A DNA stretch of 64,000 bases, taken from positions 197,026-261,025 of the forward strand of contig DINI01000019.1 in assembly GCA_002426755.1 (NCBI GenBank), in the 5' to 3' direction. Below, one piece after another: positions 35,343-43,429 of this stretch. Below the pieces are notes generated by a model that was not told where the DNA came from, made no database searches, and saw nothing but the letters and a program-made list of their open reading frames with translations. Origin of the DNA: Flavobacteriaceae bacterium UBA5544 (GTDB lineage Bacteria; Bacteroidota; Bacteroidia; Flavobacteriales; Flavobacteriaceae). The position numbers and the translations under genes are program-made. Each line of letters opens with the position of its first letter. Within the stretch, counting starts at the first letter, position 1.

Positions 35343-36395
35343 ATGATAGAAGATAAAAATCCACAACGAACATCCATCGCTGATTTGGGTGAATTTGGTC
35401 TTATTGACCATCTAACGCAACATTTTGAAATCAAACAAAAATCGACCATCAAAGGAATTGGAGATGATGCCGCCGTATTGGATTTCAAATCCAAAAAAAT
35501 TGTTGTCACTACCGATTTACTGATAGAACACGTGCATTTTGATTTGAGCTATATGCCATTAAGACATTTGGGTTATAAAGCCATTATGGTCAATCTTTCG
35601 GATGTGTATGCAATGAACGCAGACGCAAGCCAAGTAACGATTTCGATAGCGGTTTCCAATCGTTTTCCCTTGGAAGCTCTGGAAGAATTATATGCTGGGA
35701 TAGAAGTTGCTTCCAAAATTTATGATGTCGATGTCATTGGTGGAGACACAACCTCATCTACAACAGGCTTAATTATTTCAGTTACCGCGATTGGTGAAGT
35801 GAACGAAAAAGATGTAGTCTATAGAAATGGTGCCAAACCCAACGATTTATTGGTTGTTACTGGCGATTTGGGCGCGGCTTATATGGGATTGCAAGTTTTG
35901 GAACGCGAAAAAGAAGTGTTTAAAGTCAATCCAAACAATCAACCGGATTTAGATTTATACTCTTACATCATTGAACGGCAATTAAAACCAGAAGCGCGAA
36001 GAGATATTGTGAAACTTTTGAGAGATTTGAAGGTTAAGCCTACATCGATGATTGACATCAGTGATGGATTATCTTCCGAAATCATTCATTTATGCAAGCA
36101 AAGTGGTGTTGGAGTAGAACTATATGAAAATAAAATTCCTTTAGATCCTCAAGTTATTTCTACGTGCGAAGAGTTTAATATCGATAGTACTACAATTGCC
36201 CTAAACGGCGGGGAGGATTATGAATTGTTGATGACCATTTCTCAAGAAGATTTTCCAAAAATAAAAGCCAATCCAAATTTAACTATTATTGGCTATATAA
36301 CGGAAAAAGAAAAAGGGATGAACTTGGTAACGAGAGCCGAATCCCTAATTCCATTGATTGCCAAAGGTTGGAATGCTCTTAATGTTCAAAAATAA
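35343..36395 (+). CDS. thiL: Thiamine-monophosphate kinase
   Basis: 350 residues with the AIR synthase/ThiL fold: GIGDDAAVLDF (metal and substrate), VTTDLLIEHVHFDL, DVIGGDTTSS, MIDISDGLSSEI and GGEDYELLMTI. It phosphorylates thiamine monophosphate to the diphosphate cofactor. A standalone gene whose 3' end overlaps the convergent small gene at 36379 by 17 bases. Confidence 0.95.
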   Translation: MIEDKNPQRTSIADLGEFGLIDHLTQHFEIKQKSTIKGIGDDAAVLDFKSKKIVVTTDLLIEHVHFDLSYMPLRHLGYKAIMVNLSDVYAMNADASQVTISIAVSNRFPLEALEELYAGIEVASKIYDVDVIGGDTTSSTTGLIISVTAIGEVNEKDVVYRNGAKPNDLLVVTGDLGAAYMGLQVLEREKEVFKVNPNNQPDLDLYSYIIERQLKPEARRDIVKLLRDLKVKPTSMIDISDGLSSEIIHLCKQSGVGVELYENKIPLDPQVISTCEEFNIDSTTIALNGGEDYELLMTISQEDFPKIKANPNLTIIGYITEKEKGMNLVTRAESLIPLIAKGWNALNVQK

Positions 36396-36612
36396 GAAGA
36401 CCTTCTAGCTTTTTTGTTTTTCTTCTTTGGTGGATACGTTCCAGAACGGAGTTGATTTCCTTGAATTTAGGTGTTAATGGCGTCAATTCACCTTTTCCGT
36501 TGGTTGTCATTTGAACGTTACATTTAGTACACTTATACTCATTTACATGATAAGTGACCTTTTTTGAAACCACATATTGGTGGCCAAAAACAGAACAATA
36601 GATACTTTTCAC
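36379..36612 (-). CDS. Small putative zinc-ribbon protein, copy 1 of a tandem pair
   Basis: 77 residues: YCSVFGHQY near the N-terminus, a linking strand (VSKKVTYHVNEYKC) and CTKC, giving a possible C-x(n)-H...C-x2-C metal site, then TPKFKEIN and a basic helix (RIHQRRKTKK). No named family recognised. It is clearly paralogous to the gene at 36667-36951. Its last bases overlap the convergent thiL gene. Confidence 0.75.
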   Translation of the reverse strand: MKSIYCSVFGHQYVVSKKVTYHVNEYKCTKCNVQMTTNGKGELTPLTPKFKEINSVLERIHQRRKTKKLEGLLIFEH

Positions 36613-36666
36613 TGATCTATTAATTTTAGTTACTATTTAGAGGATGCCTAAATATAACAAAATCCA

Positions 36667-36951
36667 TTAATAACCCACTGCATTGCTCAAATATATCGAC
36701 GAAGTGAACGATTTTTGCTGTAAACGAAGTTTTCTCCTTGTATAGATATCTTCCAATATAGTATTGATTTCCTGAAATTTAGGAGTCAATTCAATTAAGT
36801 TTCCATTACTATTGGTGGTTAATTGTCGTTTACAACATTTGCATGTGTACTCTTTCACATGCAACGTTACTTTTTTTGAAACTTCGTATTGATGTCCAAA
36901 AAGACTGCAATATAGCTTCAATGGGGCTGAAGTAGAATTGGTTTTACTCAT
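36667..36951 (-). CDS. Small putative zinc-ribbon protein, copy 2 of a tandem pair
   Basis: 94 residues; the core aligns along its length with the neighbour at 36379-36612 (YCSLFGHQYEVSKKVTLHV, CKCCKRQLTTN, LTPKFQEINTILEDIYTRRK), with an extra Ser/Thr-rich N-terminus and a longer tail. Conserved Cys and His could bind zinc. A role in nucleic-acid binding is possible from the basic C-terminal helix but unproven. 54 bases separate the two copies. Confidence 0.75.
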   Translation of the reverse strand: MSKTNSTSAPLKLYCSLFGHQYEVSKKVTLHVKEYTCKCCKRQLTTNSNGNLIELTPKFQEINTILEDIYTRRKLRLQQKSFTSSIYLSNAVGY

Positions 36952-37011
36952 GGTTAATTAGTTAAGACTCTCAAAACTAATAAAATAAATAAAATACAAC
37001 GTTAAAGTGTA

Positions 37012-37788
37012 TTATTTTTCGACAAAATGCAAAATATTGTAAGATAATTCTTGATAATTTTCTATATGACTCATGTGCCCGTAAGGAAATTCAACAATTT
37101 TTATATCTGTATCAGAAAATTCCTTCATTAAAGTGTCATAGTCCAATACCGGGTCTTTACGACCCACAATCAACAACTTATCAAAAGTTGCATCTTTGAA
37201 GAACACGCTTCGGTCCTTTCTTGTTTTCATTCCTTCTAAAGCGGCAATAATTCCTTGTAAAGGCATTTTAAGCGCTTCTTTTTTAACTGTTCCGATTTCC
37301 GTGGCCAAACGCTCTCTATTTTCTGGAGCGAATAAATTGGACACAGACATACTAATAAATGCTTTATGATTTTGCTTTACAGCGATTATAGCTCTATCTC
37401 TGTTGATTTGTCTCTCTTCACTATCCGCAACAGCGGTGGAGTTCATGAGACAGACGCCATTCACTTTTTCTGGGTATAATTCAGCGAAAGCCAAAGCTAC
37501 ATAACCTCCCATTGAATGGCCTATAATTCTTGCCTCTATGATCTTTAGATGATCAAACACTGCTTTTACAGCCTCCGCCATCATTTCCATTGTATGGATA
37601 TAACCCACACATCCAGTCTCACCATGACCTAGTAAATCAACAGCAACTACTCTGTTTTTCTGTGCTAATTCGGGTATTAGTTGATTCCACATTGAAGAGT
37701 TTTCGAGAAATCCATGTAACAAGATCACAACATCTCCCTGACCTGTGTCAGAATAAAAAACCGGTATTCCTTTGTGTTGTAAAATCAT
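37012..37788 (-). CDS. Alpha/beta fold hydrolase
   Basis: 258 residues with the oxyanion region LLHGFLENSSMW, the nucleophile elbow GHSMGGYVAL (Ser), an acid in VGRKDPVLDY and the catalytic His in YGHMSHIEN. It resembles esterase/BioH-like or haloperoxidase-like hydrolases; substrate unknown. Transcribed alone from a -7 box at 37806-37813 and divergent from brnQ. Confidence 0.88.
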   Translation of the reverse strand: MILQHKGIPVFYSDTGQGDVVILLHGFLENSSMWNQLIPELAQKNRVVAVDLLGHGETGCVGYIHTMEMMAEAVKAVFDHLKIIEARIIGHSMGGYVALAFAELYPEKVNGVCLMNSTAVADSEERQINRDRAIIAVKQNHKAFISMSVSNLFAPENRERLATEIGTVKKEALKMPLQGIIAALEGMKTRKDRSVFFKDATFDKLLIVGRKDPVLDYDTLMKEFSDTDIKIVEFPYGHMSHIENYQELSYNILHFVEK

Positions 37789-37805
37789 TTTTCAACTATA
37801 TTCGA

Positions 37806-37813
37806 CAAAGATA
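37806..37813 (-). promoter_or_regulatory. -7 box (TATCTTTG) of the hydrolase gene
   Basis: Exact reverse-strand TAnnTTTG match, 17 bases before the start at 37788. On the other strand TTG at 37777-37779 and TATATTCG at 37797-37804 (one mismatch, 17-base spacer) may serve brnQ, so the two promoters would be packed into the short divergent gap. Confidence 0.5.
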
Positions 37814-37821
37814 ACTTAACT

Positions 37822-39102
37822 ATGAACAAAACTAAAGAAATCTTCATTACTGGATTTGCTCTGTTTTCAATGTTTTTTGGCGCAGGAAACCTTATTTTAC
37901 CTCCCTTTTTGGGCTTTAAAGCTGGAGACACATGGTTATTGGTTACTTTAGGATTTGTACTTACTGCAGTGGCTGTTCCACTATTGGGTATTTTGGCACA
38001 TGCCAAATTACAAGGGACCATGTATGATTTTGGTAAAAAAGTATCCCCTCTATTCAGTTTGATTTACTGTTTGATTGTATATGTTATTTGTATCGCTCTG
38101 CCCGCACCAAGAACAGCTTCGGTAACACATGAAATGGCAATCGAGCCCTTTTTTGAAACAAGTGCCCTACTAACAAGTGGCATCTACTTTATCTTGGTGT
38201 TTGTTTTTGTTATGAATCGTTCCAAAGTCCTGGATTTGCTCGGAAAATTCTTAACTCCTATTATAGTTTTAATTTTACTTTCAATTATATTCATCGGAAC
38301 CTTCAACGCTCCCGAGGTATCAAAGGCTTCGATTTTCAAAACTCCTTTGGTCGATGGTGTTCTAGAAGGATATCAAACCTTCGATGCTATTGGAGCTATT
38401 GTCGTTGGCGCTGTTCTTATTATTTCACTGAATTTGAAAGGTCATTATTCATTTGAAGACAAAAAACAGCTTATCATAAAATCGGGTTGGATTGCAGGAA
38501 TAGGTTTATTTATTATATATGCGGGACTCATTTTGGTCGGGTCATTGTTTAATAATGAATTCGCCACAAATGCTACTAGAGCCGATGTGCTTAACGGATT
38601 GAGCATACAGACATTGGGAAGCTACGGCGCATCGTTTTTAAGTGTTTTAATCGCCTTGGCATGCTTTACCACTGCCGTTGGAATCATTACTGGAACAGCA
38701 GATTATTTCAAAGGATTGTTCAAAAACTCAAAATCGGCTTATACAATTACAGCTATTATTAGTTGCATTTTAGGGATAATTGTGGGAAGCTATAATGTTG
38801 GGTTTATTATTGATGTGGCCCTTCCTGTTTTAATGTTTATCTATCCTATCACAATTGTTTTAATCATTTTAAATGTACTTCCGGAACGATATGCCTCTCC
38901 TCTAGTTTTTAGAGTTGTGGTGTCGATGACATTTTTATTTACTATTCCAGACTTTTTAAAATTTCTGATCCCAATTGAACAATTACAAAATCTTATTGAT
39001 ATAATTCCTTTGGCAAATCATAGTTTGGGCTGGGTTTTGCCTGCATTGTTATCATTTACATTCTTAAATGTTTTTTATCGTAAACCCATTCAAGAGGATT
39101 AA
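37822..39102 (+). CDS. brnQ: Branched-chain amino acid:cation symporter BrnQ
   Basis: 426 residues with about twelve membrane helices and the family start (ALFSMFFGAGNLILPPFLGFKAG), TFDAIGAIVVGAVLI in the middle and GIITGTADYF. It takes up leucine, isoleucine and valine with sodium or protons. Its stop overlaps the stop of the convergent leucine-rich-repeat gene by 4 bases. Confidence 0.93.
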   Translation: MNKTKEIFITGFALFSMFFGAGNLILPPFLGFKAGDTWLLVTLGFVLTAVAVPLLGILAHAKLQGTMYDFGKKVSPLFSLIYCLIVYVICIALPAPRTASVTHEMAIEPFFETSALLTSGIYFILVFVFVMNRSKVLDLLGKFLTPIIVLILLSIIFIGTFNAPEVSKASIFKTPLVDGVLEGYQTFDAIGAIVVGAVLIISLNLKGHYSFEDKKQLIIKSGWIAGIGLFIIYAGLILVGSLFNNEFATNATRADVLNGLSIQTLGSYGASFLSVLIALACFTTAVGIITGTADYFKGLFKNSKSAYTITAIISCILGIIVGSYNVGFIIDVALPVLMFIYPITIVLIILNVLPERYASPLVFRVVVSMTFLFTIPDFLKFLIPIEQLQNLIDIIPLANHSLGWVLPALLSFTFLNVFYRKPIQED

Positions 39103-40001
39103 TTACAATCTGTATTGTATATAGCCGTATCGTCTTTAATCCAGTAAATTGGAATGTTGTTCAATTGAGAACTGCTAACATTTATACACGATAAATCATT
39201 ATTTTCACAGTTTAAACCATTGAGATTTGTCAAATTGCTCAAGTCCAAGGATGCTAATTGGTTATCATTACAAAGTATAGTCTCTAACTCTAAATTAGAA
39301 TCCAGATTCAAGCTAGTTAATTGATTGGAATAACAAACCAAGCTGACTAACCCTGGATTAATTTGCAAGCTAGACAATTGATTGCCATAACAATGCAAAA
39401 GCCATAATGCCAAATTAGAACTAACATCCAAAGAAATTAAATTGTTATAACTGCAAAGCAATAATTCTAATCCCAAATTGTTGCTTAAATCAATTTGGAC
39501 AATATTATTATTATAAAATTCCAATTCTATTAGATTAACGTTATTAGTCACATCCAAAACTGTTAAATAATTTGCACCTACGTCCAATTTTTGCAGAGCC
39601 AAATTATTAGTGACGTTTAGAAAATTCAATGCATTACCCGCGCAATACAATTCTTCTAAATCTAAATTATCGGTCACATCCAATTCGAAAATTGTATTTA
39701 ACTGGCAATTTAGTTTTTTTAGAGAAGTAAATCCTTCTATACCAGATAAACTTGAGATTGACCTGTTGTTCACGTCTAGTTCTAAAACCTGACTAATGTT
39801 ATCCTTATAAACAGAGCCATTTAGGATATCATCATATCCTAAATCAATTAAGGCTTGCTCAAAATTTGGATCTTCAATTGCAATTGTAGAATTTGGATCG
39901 TTGGGTATAGATTCGTCATCCGATGTACCACAACTGATAAGTATAAGAGCGGACGACGAAATTGGAAGAATTACTTTTACTATTGACTTGATAAATTTCA
40001 T
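39099..40001 (-). CDS. Leucine-rich-repeat lipoprotein
   Basis: 300 residues from the ATG at 40001, which begins a lipoprotein signal (SSALILISC); an upstream in-frame start at 40034 adds 11 residues and is less fitting. A short acidic linker and IEDPNFEQALIDLGYDD lead into about nine 20-21-residue repeats of the type L-x-x-L-x-C-x-x-N-x-L-x-x-L-D-V (about 75-270), with Cys recurring at one position. It ends with a Cys-bearing cap (IYNTDCN). Likely a cell-surface or periplasmic binding protein; ligand unknown. Confidence 0.85.
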   Translation of the reverse strand: MKFIKSIVKVILPISSSALILISCGTSDDESIPNDPNSTIAIEDPNFEQALIDLGYDDILNGSVYKDNISQVLELDVNNRSISSLSGIEGFTSLKKLNCQLNTIFELDVTDNLDLEELYCAGNALNFLNVTNNLALQKLDVGANYLTVLDVTNNVNLIELEFYNNNIVQIDLSNNLGLELLLCSYNNLISLDVSSNLALWLLHCYGNQLSSLQINPGLVSLVCYSNQLTSLNLDSNLELETILCNDNQLASLDLSNLTNLNGLNCENNDLSCINVSSSQLNNIPIYWIKDDTAIYNTDCN

Positions 40002-40072
40002 AAGATGTAGTTTTTTGAAATAAAGTTCTTTCAAACATTATGCCGCTTTTAACATATTTTAACAATTATTGT

Positions 40073-40080
40073 CAAATTTA
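40073..40080 (-). promoter_or_regulatory. Candidate -7 box (TAAATTTG) of the LRR gene
   Basis: Exact reverse-strand match to TAnnTTTG, just after the stop of the upstream aminopeptidase gene. The nearest TTG is at a 25-base spacing, slightly long. Confidence 0.4.
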
Positions 40081-40085
40081 ATCGG

Positions 40086-41378
40086 TTACGAATTCATCAC
40101 ATCTTCAATTTCTTCTACTTCTATCGGAATATTACGCATCAAGTTAAAAGGCTCCCCTTTCTTTTGAATCACAACATCATCTTCAAGTCGTATTCCGAAC
40201 CCTTCTTCTGGGATGTAAATCCCAGGTTCAACTGTAAATACCATGTTGGCTTGCATAGGTTCCGTTAGAATGCCGTAATCATGGGTGTCTAAACCTATAT
40301 TGTGTGACGTACCGTGCATAAAATATTTTTTATAGGCTGGCCATTCTTTGTTTTCGTTTTTCACATCAGCTTTGTCCAACAATTTTAGACCTAACAACTC
40401 CGATGTCATCAATTTCCCTACTTCCTCATGATATTCCGCCCAATCCGTGCCCACAACGAGCATTTTGGTGGCATCATTTTTTACTCTATTAACGGCGTTG
40501 TAAACTTCCTTTTGACGTTTGGAGAATTTTCCCGAAACAGGAATTGTTCTGGTCATATCGCTGGCGTAATTGGCATATTCAGCACCAACATCCAATAAAA
40601 TTAAATCGCCCTTTTTGCATTGTTGGTTATTTTGAATGTAATGCAGCACATTGGCATTATTACCTGCAGCTATAATTGGCGTGTAGGCAAATCCTTTGGA
40701 ACGATTTCTTAAAAATTCATGCATCAATTCTGCTTCAATTTCATATTCCCAAACATTTGGTTTTACAAAGTTTAGTAATCTTCTGAATCCTTTTTCAGTA
40801 ATATCACATGCTTGCTGCATTAAATCCAATTCAATTTTGTCTTTGACTGAACGTAGGCGTTGTAAAATAGGATTGCTTTTCGCAACAGAATGTGCAGGAT
40901 ATTTGTCTTTTAACCATTTGGTGAAACGGTCCTCTCTTGTTTCGGTTTCAACATTTGCTCGGTAGTGCTCATTTGTGTTTATATAAACAGTATCACATTG
41001 CGTCATCAGCTCGAACATCACTTTTTCCATTTCCTTCAACCAATAAACAGTCTTGATTCCTGAGGTTTCAAAGGCAGCTTCTTTGGTGAGTTTTTCTCCT
41101 TCCCAAACCGCGATGTGATCATTTGTCTCCTTTAAAAACAATATTTCACGGTGCTTTTCTTTTGGGCAATCAGGAAATAACACCAAAATGCTTTCTTCCT
41201 GATCGACACCACTCAAATAGAAAATATCTCGGTGTTGCTGAAAAGGCATTGTGCTATCCGCACTGATGGGATAAATATCATTACTATTGAAAACAGCCAA
41301 ACTGTTTGGCTTCATTTTATTCATAAAGTTTTTACGGTTTTTTATGAATAACTTGCTGTCGATGTGATGGTATTTCAT
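40086..41378 (-). CDS. pepP: Aminopeptidase P family protein (Xaa-Pro aminopeptidase)
   Basis: 430 residues: an N-terminal AMP_N domain at about 1-130 and a pita-bread metallopeptidase domain at about 180-420 with the metal ligands in LLDVGAEYANYASDMTRT (two Asp), HGTSHNIGLDTHD (His), VFTVEPGIYI (Glu) and GIRLEDDV (Glu). It removes N-terminal residues before proline. No signal peptide, so cytoplasmic. Confidence 0.92.
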   Translation of the reverse strand: MKYHHIDSKLFIKNRKNFMNKMKPNSLAVFNSNDIYPISADSTMPFQQHRDIFYLSGVDQEESILVLFPDCPKEKHREILFLKETNDHIAVWEGEKLTKEAAFETSGIKTVYWLKEMEKVMFELMTQCDTVYINTNEHYRANVETETREDRFTKWLKDKYPAHSVAKSNPILQRLRSVKDKIELDLMQQACDITEKGFRRLLNFVKPNVWEYEIEAELMHEFLRNRSKGFAYTPIIAAGNNANVLHYIQNNQQCKKGDLILLDVGAEYANYASDMTRTIPVSGKFSKRQKEVYNAVNRVKNDATKMLVVGTDWAEYHEEVGKLMTSELLGLKLLDKADVKNENKEWPAYKKYFMHGTSHNIGLDTHDYGILTEPMQANMVFTVEPGIYIPEEGFGIRLEDDVVIQKKGEPFNLMRNIPIEVEEIEDVMNS

Positions 41379-41531
41379 GTGTAAAAATTTTATTTGGTCT
41401 AAATTTTCCCTTTACAGAAAAAGGGCATTCTTTTTAAGCGATAAAGTTAAGTAGATTAATTTGTTTGGTGAAATAATCAATTAATGCTTATCTTGGAAGC
41501 CTGTGAAATTCTAATAACCTAATTCTACGAA

Positions 41532-43301
41532 ATGCAAAAAAATACATTAAAAACTCGCTTATTCTTATCCGCTTGCCTATTGTTCATTGGTTTTACATCC
41601 TTTGCCCAAGAGATGATGTTTGAAGTTCCTTTAAGCGTGCAGGTTACAAATTCTACTCAAATTGTTGAAGGTAAAGTTATTTCAAAAAATTCGTTTTGGG
41701 ACATCAATCACCAAAATATCTATACAATCAACACAATTGAAGTGTACAAAACTTTTAAGGGTCAACCACAATCTACGGTTGAAATGATAACCGAGGGTGG
41801 TGTAGTTGATATGACGGCGCAGATCACAACCTTAACCGTTGATGCTTCCGTTGGCGACATGGGTGTTTTTATGCTGCATGAATCCAATATACAATTTTCT
41901 CCAGAAGACACATCGGGAACAAATAAATATGAAGCCTACAGTGCGATACAGGGTTTTTATAAATATGATGTTTTTGAAAACAGAGTGTCCAATCCATACA
42001 TTAATGTTGACGGTATTAGCCAACAGTTTTATGGAAGAATAATGGCTCAAACTCATTCAAATTTTACTCAAGTCTCTCAATTTGATGTTGACACTTATAT
42101 GGAAACCCTAGCTGGAAACAGATTAGGAGGTTTGGCCATTACAAACTTTAGTCCGACCTCAATTACCGGAGGAACAAGATCTGTTTTAACCATTGATGGA
42201 GTTGGTTTTGGTACCGCAATGGGAACTGTTTTATTTAGTGATGCCAATAGTGGTGGTTCTAGTTACTTTACTGCACTTGACACACAAGTGATAAGTTGGT
42301 CTGACACACAAATTCTGGTTGAAGTACCAAGTAGAGCCGGGACAGGAACATTTAGAGTGGTGACTTCTATTGGTGCATTTGCTAATTCTGCCGCTCCTTT
42401 ACAAATCCCTTACTCTGAGATCAATTTTACGACTAGTGGTTTTGCATATCCAACACAACACGTAGATGATAATGGCAACGGAGGCTATATATGGTCCATG
42501 TACACCACTTTTTTTTTAAACTCTGCTGTTAATCAATCTTTTACCAGAGCTTTTGATACATGGCGTTGCGAAACTGGGATTAATTGGGACATTAATCCAA
42601 CTTTTACCACTGTCAATACGATTGCTTTGGATAATACCAATGTTATTAGGTTTGATATTGGTAACGAGTTGCCAGATGGCACTTTAGGAAGAAATACATC
42701 ATACTTTAATGGTTGCTCAAATGGTACAGATTTAGAATGGTTTGTTGCCGAGTTAGATATTGTGTTTAATGATACAACCAACTGGCAATATGGACCAGGA
42801 GCGCCTACCAATGCTCAAGTCGATTTTGAAACAGTTGCTGTACATGAGCTGGGACATGGACATCAATTGGCACACGTTATCAATCCAAACGCTATTATGC
42901 ATTATTCTATTTCAAACGGTGTCACCAATCGATTTTTGTCTGCAAATGACATCCTTGGAGGTAACGATGTGCAGAACCGAAGTACAACCAACTCTGTTTG
43001 TGGACTTGGTTTGATGACCAATCATAGTTGTGCCTTGGGAATTGACGAGAATGACCTTGCCAGCCATATTTCAGTATTTCCTAATCCAGCCAAAAATGAG
43101 CTTTTCGTTAAGAACGATTTTCACTCGTCCATAAAAAAAATCGAAATGTATGACATGACCGGCCGTATGGTTATACAACCAAATTTGAATGACACATCTG
43201 GCTTACATACTATAAACACAGGTGATTTATCAAGCGGTGTATATATGATAAATATAAATATCGGAGGTAAAACCTTGACAAAAAAGATAATTATCGAATA
43301 A
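41532..43301 (+). CDS. Secreted matrixin-type metalloprotease with IPT/TIG domain and type-A T9SS signal
   Basis: 589 residues: signal peptide (to SFAQ); a beta-rich N-terminal region; an IPT/TIG-like domain at about 195-290 (ITNFSPTSITGGTRSVLTI, ILVEVPSRAGTGTFRV); a metzincin protease domain with the zinc site HELGHGHQLAH at 438-448 and a Met shortly after (NAIMHYSI, a possible Met-turn); and a type-A sorting domain at about 515-589 (VFPNPAKNELFV, MYDMTGRMV, SSGVYMINI). All zinc ligands are present. It is exported through the outer membrane and anchored or released as an extracellular protease. Confidence 0.88.
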   Translation: MQKNTLKTRLFLSACLLFIGFTSFAQEMMFEVPLSVQVTNSTQIVEGKVISKNSFWDINHQNIYTINTIEVYKTFKGQPQSTVEMITEGGVVDMTAQITTLTVDASVGDMGVFMLHESNIQFSPEDTSGTNKYEAYSAIQGFYKYDVFENRVSNPYINVDGISQQFYGRIMAQTHSNFTQVSQFDVDTYMETLAGNRLGGLAITNFSPTSITGGTRSVLTIDGVGFGTAMGTVLFSDANSGGSSYFTALDTQVISWSDTQILVEVPSRAGTGTFRVVTSIGAFANSAAPLQIPYSEINFTTSGFAYPTQHVDDNGNGGYIWSMYTTFFLNSAVNQSFTRAFDTWRCETGINWDINPTFTTVNTIALDNTNVIRFDIGNELPDGTLGRNTSYFNGCSNGTDLEWFVAELDIVFNDTTNWQYGPGAPTNAQVDFETVAVHELGHGHQLAHVINPNAIMHYSISNGVTNRFLSANDILGGNDVQNRSTTNSVCGLGLMTNHSCALGIDENDLASHISVFPNPAKNELFVKNDFHSSIKKIEMYDMTGRMVIQPNLNDTSGLHTINTGDLSSGVYMININIGGKTLTKKIIIE

Positions 43302-43316
43302 ATGATATTTTAGAAA

Positions 43317-43352
43317 AACAAAAAAGCGCTCAAAAATGAGTGCTTTTTTGTT
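43317..43352 (+). terminator. Rho-independent terminator
   Basis: A long stem (43317-43332 with 43337-43352, one G-T wobble), loop AAAA, with T-rich descending arm, 16 bases after the protease stop. Confidence 0.85.
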
Positions 43353-43377
43353 TTTAGCAAACTTTAAGTCCAAACTT

Positions 43378-43408
43378 TTGCGCTTCACTACAATTATGAT
43401 TATTTTTC
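43378..43408 (+). promoter_or_regulatory. Candidate promoter of the Asp-box protein gene
   Basis: TTG at 43378-43380, a 20-base spacer and TATTTTTC at 43401-43408 (one mismatch to TAnnTTTG), 21 bases before the ATG. Confidence 0.4.
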
Positions 43409-43429
43409 AAAAAGAATAATACCTTCCAT

